A stretch of DNA of 64,000 nucleotides from Massilia mucilaginosa (GCF_011682145.1 NZ_WHJH01000033.1:1-64000); one strand, 5' to 3'; positions 8,052 through 17,281 are shown, counted from the stretch's first letter. Notes: a model not told the origin generated them from the letters alone. Numbers and translations: made by a program.

Positions 8052-9086
8052 CTATTTCCATGAGCGGTGGTAGGCGCCCAGCGTGTGCTGCTGCCCCTCT
8101 GCCACCTTGTTCAGATCGGCCATCCACGCCTGTTTGGCCGAAAACCGCATCGGACTGGCGCGGTACTGGTCGATCGCTTCGCGCCATACGCGCGTTACCT
8201 GCGCCACGTAGGCGGGACTGCGCTGGCGCCCTTCGATCTTGATCGCGCTCACGCCCAGTTCAATCAGCTGCGGCAGCAGTTCCAGGGTATTCAGGCTGGC
8301 CGGTTCCTCGATCGCGTAAAACTGTTCGCCGGCGACGTCGAAGCGGCCCTTGCACAGGGTTGGATAGTTGGCCTGCTCGCCGTCGGCGTAGCGATCGATC
8401 AGCACCTCGTTCAGGCGCGACTCCAGCCCGGCCGGGGTCTGCTGCCAGCGCACCGCCTTGGCCGGCGAGCACACGCCATGCGTGTTGGGCGACTCGCCCG
8501 TTGCATACGACGACAGCGCGCAGCGCCCCTCGACCATTACGCACAGGCTGCCGAAGCCGAAGACTTCGATCTCGACCGGGGTATTGCGCACCACTTGCTC
8601 GACCTGCGCCACCGACAGCACCCGCGGCAGTACCGCGCGCGCAATGCCGAAGTGGCGGTGGAAGAAATTGATGGCCTCGTAGTTGGTGGCCGAGCCCTGC
8701 ACCGACAGGTGCAGCCGCAGCGCCGGATAGCGTTCGGCGGCGTAGCGCATCAGGCCCGGGTCGGCCAGGATGATGGCGTCGATGCCGGCGCCGGCGGCGC
8801 GGTCGATGGCGCGCCGCCACAGGGCGCCGGCGGCGGGCTGCGGATAGGTGTTCAGCGCCAGCAGCACCTTGCGCCCGCGCGCGTGGCTGTAGGCGATGCC
8901 CTGTTCGATCGCGGCCTCGTCGAAGTTCAGGCCCGCGAAGTTGCGGGCGTTGGTCGCGTCGCGAAAACCGAGGTAGACGCAGTCGGCGCCATTGTCCACG
9001 GCCGCCTTGAGGGCCGGCAGGCTACCGGCCGGGCACACCAGTTCGAACGGCGTGGCGCCGTTGGAAGAATTTGACATCGTGTTCAT
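8052..9086 (-). CDS. ubiU: UbiU, U32-peptidase-like O2-independent hydroxylase subunit
   Basis: About 344 residues from the ATG at 9086. A second ATG at 9077 is possible, and an upstream in-frame extension to 9125 would overlap the promoter. The opening FELVCPAGSLPALKAAVDNGADCVYLG is typical of U32/YhbU proteins (split here by family convention). Cysteines in SLCVMVEGRC, NTHGVCSPAK and YPTLCKGRF fit the 4Fe-4S ligands. It is the first gene of a leftward operon ubiU-ubiV-ubiT-DGC driven from the FNR-like box at 9137. Confidence 0.9.
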   Translation of the reverse strand: MNTMSNSSNGATPFELVCPAGSLPALKAAVDNGADCVYLGFRDATNARNFAGLNFDEAAIEQGIAYSHARGRKVLLALNTYPQPAAGALWRRAIDRAAGAGIDAIILADPGLMRYAAERYPALRLHLSVQGSATNYEAINFFHRHFGIARAVLPRVLSVAQVEQVVRNTPVEIEVFGFGSLCVMVEGRCALSSYATGESPNTHGVCSPAKAVRWQQTPAGLESRLNEVLIDRYADGEQANYPTLCKGRFDVAGEQFYAIEEPASLNTLELLPQLIELGVSAIKIEGRQRSPAYVAQVTRVWREAIDQYRASPMRFSAKQAWMADLNKVAEGQQHTLGAYHRSWK

Positions 9087-9136
9087 TCGTCGTAAGGTGG
9101 GGACTGCACTGTAGCCCGACGGCATGCCGAAAATCT

Positions 9137-9150
9137 TTGACCTGCATCAA
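9137..9150. promoter_or_regulatory. near-consensus FNR/ANR/DNR box shared by divergent promoters
   Basis: TTGAC-CTGC-ATCAA matches TTGAY-N4-ATCAA at every position. Measured from its centre, a rightward -10-like GACAAT (9174-9179) and a leftward -10-like TACAGT (9113-9108) both give about -41.5 spacing. One dimer could therefore activate the ubiU operon and the hemerythrin operon at once. Confidence 0.75.
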
Positions 9151-9209
9151 GGATTTTCGGACTGCGATGCGGCGACAATGATGTCATGCAAAAACAGCAG
9201 GAGACCACG

Positions 9210-9674
9210 ATGGACACAATCGGAAGCTATCTCGAAGCCGACCATGTGCGCTGCGACGCGCTGTTCGCGGATGCGCGGCGCGCCGTGCGCAAAGGCCTGT
9301 GGCGCGAGGCGGGACACGCCTTCGCCACCTTCTGCCACGCGCTCGAACGGCATCTGCTGATGGAGGAGCGAATCGTCTTTCCGGCCTTCGAGAACTCCAT
9401 CGGCGCCGCCAGCGCCCCCACCGCGTCGATGCGCAGCGAGCACCTGCGCATTCGCGGCGTGGTGCAGCGCTTATCGAACGCGCTGCGCGAACGCGACACC
9501 GAAGCCTTCCTCGATCACGCCGATACGCTCGGCATCGTGCTGTACCAGCACAGCGAAAAGGAAGAAGGCGTGCTCTATCCGATGATCGAACGGGTGCTCG
9601 CGCCCAGCTGCCACAAGCTGGTGGCGGCCATGCAGGCCTTCGGCGCGCTGGACCAACTGGCCAGCGCGGCATGA
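9210..9674 (+). CDS. hemerythrin HHE-domain protein
   Basis: About 154 residues from the ATG at 9210, which follows GGAG with a 6-nt gap. An earlier in-frame ATG at 9186 lacks a ribosome site. Histidines and acids of a diiron four-helix bundle are visible: EADHVRCD, HALERHLLMEERIVFP, EHLRIRG and YQHSEKEEGVLYPM. HHE proteins next to denitrification genes often serve NO or O2 binding or iron-sulfur repair. First gene of a three-gene operon with DUF2249 and NnrS-like proteins. Its stop overlaps the next start (ATGA). Confidence 0.87.
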   Translation: MDTIGSYLEADHVRCDALFADARRAVRKGLWREAGHAFATFCHALERHLLMEERIVFPAFENSIGAASAPTASMRSEHLRIRGVVQRLSNALRERDTEAFLDHADTLGIVLYQHSEKEEGVLYPMIERVLAPSCHKLVAAMQAFGALDQLASAA

Positions 9675-9925
9675 ACGCCGCCGTCCCGCACACCGCGCAA
9701 ACCCACCACATCGACGTGCGCGGCCTGGAGCCGCCCGAACCCCTGGAACGCGTGCTCGATGCGCTCGATCGCCTGCCCGACGGCGACCATCTGTGCATGC
9801 TGATCGAACGCGAACCGCGCCCGCTGTACCGCATCCTGGCGCAAAACGGCTACGGTCACGCCACCAGCGCGCTGCCCGACTACCTGTACGAAGTGCGCAT
9901 CTGGCGCCGCATTCCGGCCGCCTGA
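9671..9925 (+). CDS. DUF2249-domain protein
   Basis: An 84-residue protein starting at the ATG overlapping the hemerythrin stop. The pattern HIDVRGLEPPEPLERVLDAL followed by the hydrophobic segment ending LYRILAQNGY is typical of DUF2249, a TusA-like small fold with no settled function. In denitrifiers it recurs beside hemerythrin and NO-related genes. The conserved neighbours are its best functional clue. Confidence 0.8.
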   Translation: MNAAVPHTAQTHHIDVRGLEPPEPLERVLDALDRLPDGDHLCMLIEREPRPLYRILAQNGYGHATSALPDYLYEVRIWRRIPAA

Positions 9926-9928
9926 CGC

Positions 9929-11257
9929 ATGCAGCGCACCCTCTCGCTCGAACAGTCGCCGCCGCTCGGCGCGGTGCTGCGCTACTTCTTCGCCACGCCG
10001 CTGTTCGCACTGCTGGCCGCCGCGCTGCTGCTGTGGCAAGGCGCGCCGGCGCTGGCCTCGCGCTGGTCGCCAGCCACGCTGGCGCTGACCCATCTGCTCA
10101 CCCTCGGCACCCTGGGCATGACCATGGCCGGCGCGCTGATCCAGATCCTGCCCGTGGTGGCCGGGGTGTCGCTGCCGCGTGCGCGCATCCTGGCGCCCGG
10201 CGTGCATGCGCTGCTGGCCGGCGGCACGGCGGCCTTGTGCTGCGCCTTCCTGTTCACCCAGCCCTGGCTGTTTCAACTCGCGCTGGCCCTGCTGCTGCCC
10301 GGCTTCGCGTGGCTGATCGGCGCACTCACGGTCGCCCTGTGGCAGATGCCGCCGCCCGGCGCGATCCCGATGACGGCCACCGTCCGGCTGGCGCTCGGCA
10401 GCCTGGTCGTGACGGTGTGCCTGGGCGCGCTGATGGCATGGGCCTTCGCCCGGCCCGGATCGCACGCACCGCTGCCGCTGATGCTGGCCACCGACCTGCA
10501 TGCGCTGTGGGGTGTGTTCGGGTGGGGCGGACTGCTGCTGGCCGGCGTGTCGTTCCAGGTGGTGCCGATGTTCCAGGTCACGCCGCTGTACGGCAAACCG
10601 CTGCCGCAGGTGCTGGGCGTGGCGATCTTTTTGCTGCTGGTGCTGTGGACCGTGAGCGCCACCGCGCTGCGCGCGCGCCTGCCCTGGATCGACACCCTGG
10701 CCAGCGCGCTGCTGCTGGCCGCCTACGCCGTCTTCGCGCTGGCCACCCTGCGCCTGCTGGCGCGCCGCAAGCGCCCGCAGGCCGACGCCATGACCCTGTT
10801 CTGGCGCCTGGCCATGGCCAGCATGCTCGCCTGCGCGGCGCTGTGGGCGCTGCCGGCCGGCGTGGCGGGCGAAGGCCGCACCCTGGCGATGGGCGTGCTG
10901 ATGCTGGTGGGTTTTTTGTACTCGACGATTAACGGCATGCTGTACAAGATTGTGCCGTTCCTGGTCTGGCGCGAGCTGCAGGAGCGCGCGGCCGAAGGCC
11001 AGCGCGCACCTGCCATCAAGACGCTCATTACCGACCAGGTGGCGCAGCGCCAGTTCTGGCTGCATGCCGCGGCCCTGGCCCTGCTGCTGGCGGCCTGCTG
11101 GTGGCCGGCGCTGCTGGCGCGGCCGGCGGCGGTGGCGATGGGCCTGTCGGCCGCATTCCTGCTGGTGAACCTGTCGATGGCGCTCAGGCGCGGCTACAGC
11201 GCGATGAGCACCAGGGTGTCGAGCACCGCCCCGGGCGGAAAGCCAATGGTGCGGTAG
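9929..11257 (+). CDS. NnrS-like multi-pass membrane protein
   Basis: A 442-residue protein with about 12 hydrophobic segments. Histidine-containing helices such as ALTHLLTLGTLGMTMAGA and LHALWGVFGWGGLLLAGV resemble NnrS or haem-copper-oxidase-like membrane proteins found near nirK and linked to NO tolerance. I cannot assign the family firmly. The start lies 3 nt after DUF2249. The last 64 nt overlap the convergent gene ending at 11194, which is unusual. Confidence 0.68.
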   Translation: MQRTLSLEQSPPLGAVLRYFFATPLFALLAAALLLWQGAPALASRWSPATLALTHLLTLGTLGMTMAGALIQILPVVAGVSLPRARILAPGVHALLAGGTAALCCAFLFTQPWLFQLALALLLPGFAWLIGALTVALWQMPPPGAIPMTATVRLALGSLVVTVCLGALMAWAFARPGSHAPLPLMLATDLHALWGVFGWGGLLLAGVSFQVVPMFQVTPLYGKPLPQVLGVAIFLLLVLWTVSATALRARLPWIDTLASALLLAAYAVFALATLRLLARRKRPQADAMTLFWRLAMASMLACAALWALPAGVAGEGRTLAMGVLMLVGFLYSTINGMLYKIVPFLVWRELQERAAEGQRAPAIKTLITDQVAQRQFWLHAAALALLLAACWWPALLARPAAVAMGLSAAFLLVNLSMALRRGYSAMSTRVSSTAPGGKPMVR

Positions 11258-12405
11258 CGCGGCGGATAGCTGGCGTCGAGCAGCTTCAGGGACCCGGTCT
11301 TGTTCATCAGTTCATCCCAGGCCACCGCGATCGGCTCGACCGGCTCCCCGTCGGCGACCACGCGGTTCAGCACCACCATCGAGGTTTTCGGCAGCAAGGT
11401 CGCCACGCCCTCGGTCCAGACGCTCATGGTGACCACGCTGCCATCGGCTGCCTGCATCAACTGACAGCTGGCGACGTAGATATCGATGCCTTTGCGTTCA
11501 TGGAATCTGTCGAGCAGCTGTTTCTGGCCGCCGTAGTCGGACGCCAGCGACTGCAACTGAAGCGCCTTGAGCCTGGCCGCCACCGGCTCTTCGGGGATAT
11601 GCTGCACGGCGCGGCCCTTGTGGAAGCGGTACATCAGCGCCGATATCTGGCGTCCCTCCTCGTCCACGTAGCGCTGCGCCAGTTCGGTCATGGCCAGCAT
11701 GCCCGCAAGGTTGACGCCGGACGTGGCGATCATGCGTCCGCGCGTGGGGATCATCATCACCGGGTCGGCGCCCAAATTCAGCTGGTGCACGATATCCGGG
11801 AACAGCAGGCGCGAGGTGTCGTACGAGTCGTTCCAGGCACTGACAAAGACGCCCGGCACCACCTCGTCGAACCTGGACACCGTGCGCTCGCGCAGATTGT
11901 CCAGCGCGACGGCCAGGCATTCCTCGATACTGACGCCCCAGCCTTTCAACATGGACGCGGTGATCGGCTGGACCGCATGTTCGGTATCGTAGGCGAGCAT
12001 CAGCACGGCGTCTTCGCTGAACGGCAGCGTGGCCTGCGCATCGTGCCCGACGTCGTTGGTGCACGCTTGCGTCAGGCGCAGCAGGTCCGGCGTCGCGCGG
12101 TTACGCAGGATCGGCAGCAAGGCTTGCCTGGCTGCGGCAAACGTGGCCGGCATGGACCGCGGCACAAACGCGGCGGCGTAAGCGGCAATGACCCCGGCGC
12201 GCTCGTCGTTGCCGGCCCGGCAGTACTCGTTGTACGCATTGTGCAGATTGAGCACGCGGCTGGTATCGGCCCCGATCGCCAGGCTGAAGGCGTCCGCATC
12301 GTAGCGGATGGTTTCGGTAATCCCGAGCCGGCGGGCGGCGTCGGTCATCAGGGTGGCAAATTTTGCCGGCGTCAGCTTCGAGCCGAACAGATCGAGGATT
12401 CCCAC
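11194..12405 (-). CDS. DUF1444-like protein of unknown function
   Basis: About 403 residues from a GTG at 12405 that follows GGGAGA by 6 nt. A longer in-frame reading to 12459 lacks a ribosome site. Segments such as ECLAVALDNLRER, VVPGVFVSAWNDSYDTSRLL and a late hydrophobic stretch resemble DUF1444 (YtpQ) proteins. No catalytic motif or membrane segment is seen, so it is probably cytoplasmic. It converges on the NnrS-like gene with a 64-nt overlap and diverges from the NRPS gene. Confidence 0.6.
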   Translation of the reverse strand: MGILDLFGSKLTPAKFATLMTDAARRLGITETIRYDADAFSLAIGADTSRVLNLHNAYNEYCRAGNDERAGVIAAYAAAFVPRSMPATFAAARQALLPILRNRATPDLLRLTQACTNDVGHDAQATLPFSEDAVLMLAYDTEHAVQPITASMLKGWGVSIEECLAVALDNLRERTVSRFDEVVPGVFVSAWNDSYDTSRLLFPDIVHQLNLGADPVMMIPTRGRMIATSGVNLAGMLAMTELAQRYVDEEGRQISALMYRFHKGRAVQHIPEEPVAARLKALQLQSLASDYGGQKQLLDRFHERKGIDIYVASCQLMQAADGSVVTMSVWTEGVATLLPKTSMVVLNRVVADGEPVEPIAVAWDELMNKTGSLKLLDASYPPRYRTIGFPPGAVLDTLVLIAL

Positions 12406-12585
12406 GGACGGTCTCCCATTATCTAGTTGATATAGGGAAATTGTACCTGCTTGCGGCACCGATCTGGCGGCGGCGGCTTAAGTTACGCTGAATACAGAGC
12501 TGTACGGCAACACGACAGATATGAAATGTACTATCTTGGCGTCTGGCGCCGAGCTTCCTTTGCGCCGCTCAACCTCGTGGTACCC

Positions 12586-15500
12586 ATGCTCGATCAAAAT
12601 TTGCCTGTCGCCGCCCCCGGCGCCCATCCGGACATCCTGTACGGGCCGGCCGAACCCGCCCTGCTGAAACACGAAATTCTGGCCGACCTGCTCGAAGCGA
12701 GCGCCCGCCGCATGCCCGGCCAGCTTGCGCTGATCTATCGCGAGCGCAGCCTGAGCTATGCCGAGCTGGACCGGCTGGCCGACCTGGGCGCCTCGCGCCT
12801 GATCGGCCTGGGCGTGCGTCCCGGCCAGATTGTCGGCCTGTGGATGATGCGCGGCATCGAGTTGCTGCTTGCGCAGGCCGCCATCGCCAAGGCCGGCGCC
12901 GCCTGGCTGCCGGTCGACCAGGATACCCCGGTCGAGCGCCTCGCCGTCTGCGTGGACGACGCCAGCGCCGTCGGCGTGGTCACCAGCGCCGCGCTGGCCG
13001 GCCAGCTGGCCGGCAACGCCACCGCCGTCTGGTGCGCCGAGGACTTGCTGGCCCCGCTGGCGGACGGCGAATCGGTGCAGCGCCGCGGCGAGGTCTCGCC
13101 CGACCAGCCCGCCTACGTCATCTATACCTCCGGCTCGACCGGCAAGCCGAAAGGCATCTTGATTACCCAGCGCAGCATTTGCCACTTCCTGCGCAGCGAA
13201 AACGCGGTGCTCGGCGTGCGCGCGGACGACCGCGTGTACCAGGGCTTTTCGGTCGCCTTCGACATGTCGTTCGAGGAAATCTGGATTTCCTGGCTGGTCG
13301 GCGCCACCCTCTGGATCGGCCCCAAGGACATTGCCGGCGACCCGGAAACGCTGCCGCGCATGCTTGCCGCCAACCATGTGACCGTGCTGCACGCCGTGCC
13401 GACCCTGCTGGCCCTGTTCGCCGACGATGTGCCCGGCTTGCGCCTGATCAATTTAGGCGGTGAAATGTGCCCCGACGCCGTGGTCGAGCGCTGGTCCGCT
13501 CCCGGGCGCCAGATGTTCAATACCTATGGCCCGACCGAGGCCACCGTCTCGTGCAGCCTGGCGCGCCTGGAACGGGGGCGCGCGATCACCATCGGCACGC
13601 CCTTGCCCAACTACGGCCTGCTGGTGATCGGCACCGACGGCCCGGGCCTGGCCTTGCAGCCGCGCGGCACCACGGGCGAACTGTGCATTACCGGACCGGG
13701 CCTGGCCGCCGGCTACCTTGGGCGGCCCGATCTGACGGATGAAAAATTCCTGGCCAACCCCTGGTCCAGCGGCCCGCACGACGAGCGCCTGTACCGCACC
13801 GGCGACCTGGCGCGCATCGACGCCGACGGCGAAGTGCAGTGCCTCGGCCGCACCGACGACCAGGTCAAAATTCGCGGTTTCCGCGTGGAATTGGGCGAAA
13901 TCGAAGCCGTGCTGGCCCAGCAGGCGGGCGTGGGCACGGTGGCCGTGCTGCTGCGCAAGGACGATGGCATCGACCGGCTGGTCGCCTACCTGGTGCCCGC
14001 CGCCGGCGCCAGCGACGAGGCCGTGTCCGGCCCCACGCTGCGGCGCGCCCTGGCCGAACAGTTGCCGGCCTATATGGTCCCGAGCCGCTACCAAGCCTTG
14101 CCGCTGATGCCGCGCCTAACCTCCGGCAAGATCGACCGCAAGGCGCTCAAGGCCATGCCGCTGGCCGCGCTGGCCGCCGCCGATGGTTCTGACCAGCCCG
14201 AAACCCCGGCCGAAGAAGCCCTGTTCGCGGCCCTGGCCGGCTTGTTCCCGGGACTGCCGATCCGGCGCGACGCCGACTTTTTTGCCGACCTGGGCGGACA
14301 TTCCCTGCTGGCGGCACGGCTGGCCTCGGCCTTGCGCGCCGATCCGGCGTTTGCCCACGTTACCGTGCGCGATATCTATCAGCAGCGCCAGATCGGCAAG
14401 ATCGCCATCGCCCTGATGGATGCGCCCGCCGCCGGCGCGCTTGAACCAGACTGGACGGCGCCGTCCGCCACCCGGCGCTGGCTGTGCGCGGCCGGCCAGG
14501 CGCTGGCCATTCCGCCGCTGGTCACCCTGCGCATGGCGCAGTGGCTGGCACCGTTCTTTACCTATCACTTTTTCACCGGCGAACCGGGCGACTCGGTTGC
14601 GCGCGCCGTAGCCGCCTCGATCGGCGTGTTTTTGTTTGCCACGGCGATGGAATTCGTCATCGCGATTGCCGGCAAATGGCTGATCGCCGGACGCCTCAAG
14701 GCCGGGTCCTACCCGCTGTGGGGCTGGACCTACTACCGCTGGTGGCTGGCCGACCGCCTGGTCGAGTCGGCCCCGGTCTACCTGCTGAGCGGCTCCTCGC
14801 TGTACGTGTGGTGGCTGCGCGCCCTCGGCGCCAAGATCGGCAGCGAGGTGCTGGTTGGCTCGATCACCCTGCGCGCGCCGGACTTGCTCGACATCGCCGA
14901 TGGCGTTAGCATCGGCAACGCCGTCAACCTCGAAAACGCCCGGGTCGATCGCGGACGCCTGCTGCTGGGCACCATTTCGCTGGGCGAGAACGCGGCGGTG
15001 TCGTCCTACGCCGTCCTGGAAGGCAATACCTCGGTGGGCGCGCTCGGCCACCTTGAAGGCCAGGCCGCACTGGCCGATGGCGCCAGCGTGCCGGCCGCGC
15101 GCGTGTGGGGCGGTTCGCCCGCGCGCGACCAGGGCCCGTTCGTCTCCAGCCTGCCGCCCCGGCCCAAAGTCAGTGCTGCGCGCCTGGCGGGCGAAGCCGT
15201 GTTTTTCGTGCTCGGCATCTTGCTGGTGACGACGGTGTTCTTCATGCCGGTGTTTCCGAGTTTTGTGCTGATCGACTGGTTGGATGAGATGGAGGTCATG
15301 CCCTGGCTGCAAGGCAAGCAGGTCATGACCCAGCTGGTGCGCTACTTCCTGCTGGCGTTTCCGGCCAGCGCCGTGCTGATCGTGCTGACCGCGCTGGTCT
15401 CGGCCGCGATCCGCTGGGGCGGCCTGCCGCGCCTGAAACCGGGCCGCTCGGCCGTCCACAGCAATATCTATTGTGCCAAGTGGCTGGTGAGCCATATCCA

Positions 15501-16632
15501 GGAATCCAGCCTGAACGTGCTGCATGGCATTTACGCGACCGTATTCGCCCCCTTCTGGTACCGCCTGCTGGGCGCCAGGGTCGGGCGCGATGCCGAGATT
15601 TCGACCGCGCTCGGCGTGGTGCCCGACATGCTGACCCTGGGCGACGACACCTTTATCGCCGACGCCGTCATGCTCGGCGACGAACACATCGACGGCGGCT
15701 GGATGACCATGCAGGCAACGGTGGTATCGCACCGCAGCTTTGTCGGTAATGGCAGCTATATTCCCGACGGCACAATCCTGCCGGAACGGGTACTGGTCGG
15801 CGTGCACACCCATGCGCCGGACAACGCGCGCATGGCCAGCGGCGACACCTGGCTCGGTTCGCCGGCGATCCACCTGCCCGCGCGCGAGCAGGTCGGCGGC
15901 TATCCGGAATGGCTGACCTACCGGCCATCGGCGCTGCGCCGCATCGGGCGCACGCTGGTGGAAACCTTCCGCATCGTGGCACCGCACGCGCTGGTGATCG
16001 CCGTCGGCTACACGGTCGTGCTGGACGTCATGCCGGCCGCGGCCGCAGGGCTGTGGGGCGAGGTGAGCGCCGACCTGGCGCTGGCCGGGCTGGTGTACGG
16101 CATCGGCAACTTCGTGTTCGTGCTCACGCTCAAGTGGCTGCTGCTGGGCCGCTACCGCAAGCGCTCGGCGCCGATGTGGACCCCGTTCGTGTGGCTGTCG
16201 GAAGGCGTGACCAATCTGTACGAGGGCATCGCCGTGCCCAACTTCATGCGCTATCTGCGCGGCACGCCCTGGCTGCCGGTGGCGCTTCGGCTGCTGGGGT
16301 GCAAAATGGGGCGGGGGATCTATCTGGATACCACCGATATCACCGAGTTCGACTGCGTCTCGATCGGCGACTACAGCGAGCTCAACGCCTTGGCTTGCCC
16401 GCAGACCCACCTGTTCGAAGACCGCGTGATGAAGATCGACCATATCGAGATCGGCAGCAAGGTCACGATGGGGCCGCGCAGCTCCGTGCTCTACAGCGCC
16501 AAAGTCGGCGACAATGCCCGCCTCGGCCCGCTGACCCTGGTGATGAAGGGCGAGCATATTCCGGCAGGCACCAGCTGGGCGGGTTGCCCGGCGGCGCCGA
16601 CCGTCATTGCCAGTCCAACCTCGATAAAATAG
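12586..16632 (+). CDS. membrane-anchored single-module NRPS with hexapeptide-repeat C-terminal domains
   Basis: About 1348 residues from the ATG at 12586. ATG 12526 and upstream codons are alternatives. The adenylation domain (about 30-520) has A3 YTSGSTGKPKG, A5 NTYGPTEATV, A7 YRTGDLAR, A8 DDQVKIRGFRVELGEIE and A10 SGKIDRKAL. The carrier domain has DLGGHSLLAARL with the phosphopantetheine serine. Three blocks of transmembrane helices follow, each leading into left-handed beta-helix segments (LGAKIGSEVLVGS, LGARVGRDAEIS, LGCKMGRGIYLDT). This matches TIGR02353-type and epsilon-poly-lysine-synthetase-like architecture. No condensation or thioesterase domain is seen. Product unknown. Confidence 0.88.
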   Translation: MLDQNLPVAAPGAHPDILYGPAEPALLKHEILADLLEASARRMPGQLALIYRERSLSYAELDRLADLGASRLIGLGVRPGQIVGLWMMRGIELLLAQAAIAKAGAAWLPVDQDTPVERLAVCVDDASAVGVVTSAALAGQLAGNATAVWCAEDLLAPLADGESVQRRGEVSPDQPAYVIYTSGSTGKPKGILITQRSICHFLRSENAVLGVRADDRVYQGFSVAFDMSFEEIWISWLVGATLWIGPKDIAGDPETLPRMLAANHVTVLHAVPTLLALFADDVPGLRLINLGGEMCPDAVVERWSAPGRQMFNTYGPTEATVSCSLARLERGRAITIGTPLPNYGLLVIGTDGPGLALQPRGTTGELCITGPGLAAGYLGRPDLTDEKFLANPWSSGPHDERLYRTGDLARIDADGEVQCLGRTDDQVKIRGFRVELGEIEAVLAQQAGVGTVAVLLRKDDGIDRLVAYLVPAAGASDEAVSGPTLRRALAEQLPAYMVPSRYQALPLMPRLTSGKIDRKALKAMPLAALAAADGSDQPETPAEEALFAALAGLFPGLPIRRDADFFADLGGHSLLAARLASALRADPAFAHVTVRDIYQQRQIGKIAIALMDAPAAGALEPDWTAPSATRRWLCAAGQALAIPPLVTLRMAQWLAPFFTYHFFTGEPGDSVARAVAASIGVFLFATAMEFVIAIAGKWLIAGRLKAGSYPLWGWTYYRWWLADRLVESAPVYLLSGSSLYVWWLRALGAKIGSEVLVGSITLRAPDLLDIADGVSIGNAVNLENARVDRGRLLLGTISLGENAAVSSYAVLEGNTSVGALGHLEGQAALADGASVPAARVWGGSPARDQGPFVSSLPPRPKVSAARLAGEAVFFVLGILLVTTVFFMPVFPSFVLIDWLDEMEVMPWLQGKQVMTQLVRYFLLAFPASAVLIVLTALVSAAIRWGGLPRLKPGRSAVHSNIYCAKWLVSHIQESSLNVLHGIYATVFAPFWYRLLGARVGRDAEISTALGVVPDMLTLGDDTFIADAVMLGDEHIDGGWMTMQATVVSHRSFVGNGSYIPDGTILPERVLVGVHTHAPDNARMASGDTWLGSPAIHLPAREQVGGYPEWLTYRPSALRRIGRTLVETFRIVAPHALVIAVGYTVVLDVMPAAAAGLWGEVSADLALAGLVYGIGNFVFVLTLKWLLLGRYRKRSAPMWTPFVWLSEGVTNLYEGIAVPNFMRYLRGTPWLPVALRLLGCKMGRGIYLDTTDITEFDCVSIGDYSELNALACPQTHLFEDRVMKIDHIEIGSKVTMGPRSSVLYSAKVGDNARLGPLTLVMKGEHIPAGTSWAGCPAAPTVIASPTSIK

Positions 16633-16669
16633 ACTGGCGCATTCATCCCTTTCAAATAGAAAGCCATCC

Positions 16670-17281
16670 ATGGCGAACCGCGCACTGCTACTGAATACAT
16701 CCGTCCTGACCAGCAACCCATTTGCCCTGGCCCGCGACGCCGACAAGCCGGGAAACAGCTACGCTGAGGTTGCCGAAGCTGACTACGCGATTCCCGTGCC
16801 CTGGTTTTTCTGTTTCAAGGCGGACGATATCCAGCTGGTCACGGTCGAGTTTGATGAAGACGAAGACGAGGACGAGGAAGCAATCGAAGTCGGATTGCCG
16901 TGTACCACCGTTGCCAAAGCCATCGACAACATGGCGCAGGCATTGCCGCACTTCGAGGCGATCGCCGGCGACCAGGCTTTGGGCAGGGCTTACTGGCAAA
17001 CCGCCATGGATGCTTTGACGGCACTGCCGCTGCCGTATTTGACCATCAATCCGCTTGAAATCATGTTCATGGGCGACCCGCTCGAGTACGCCGACGAGAT
17101 GGCGCAGGCATTTGCTGGCGATGCGGCGGCAATCGCGCAGATCAAGAACCTTGCTGGCTACACGGATGGCATTGCGCCATACCAGCCCGAGCTTGCGGCC
17201 GGTGGAGGCGCGCCAGGCATGGACAATGCCCGCCTCGCCAATGCGGTCGCGCTGCATGGTGGCTTCCATAACAGCATGTAA
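16670..17281 (+). CDS. uncharacterised protein, tandem paralogue 1
   Basis: A 203-residue soluble, acidic protein with an EDEDEDEE run near residues 62-72. No known domain recognised. It aligns along its whole length with the next gene (shared LLNTSVLTSNPFALARD, KPGNSYAEVAE, PWFFCFK, DNARLANAVAL-type segments). It starts 37 nt after the NRPS stop, so cotranscription is possible. The AGAAAGCCATCC leader before the ATG is repeated before the second copy. Confidence 0.72.
   Translation: MANRALLLNTSVLTSNPFALARDADKPGNSYAEVAEADYAIPVPWFFCFKADDIQLVTVEFDEDEDEDEEAIEVGLPCTTVAKAIDNMAQALPHFEAIAGDQALGRAYWQTAMDALTALPLPYLTINPLEIMFMGDPLEYADEMAQAFAGDAAAIAQIKNLAGYTDGIAPYQPELAAGGGAPGMDNARLANAVALHGGFHNSM

Noticed and set aside
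11101-12426. 441-codon plus-strand frame opposite the DUF1444-like gene
   Set aside because: Antisense shadow without domain. The minus frame has consistent protein-like segments and a ribosome site.
14116-16746. 876-codon open frame opposite the NRPS gene
   Set aside because: Antisense shadow rich in Arg, His and Gly with no domain, while the plus strand shows every adenylation motif.
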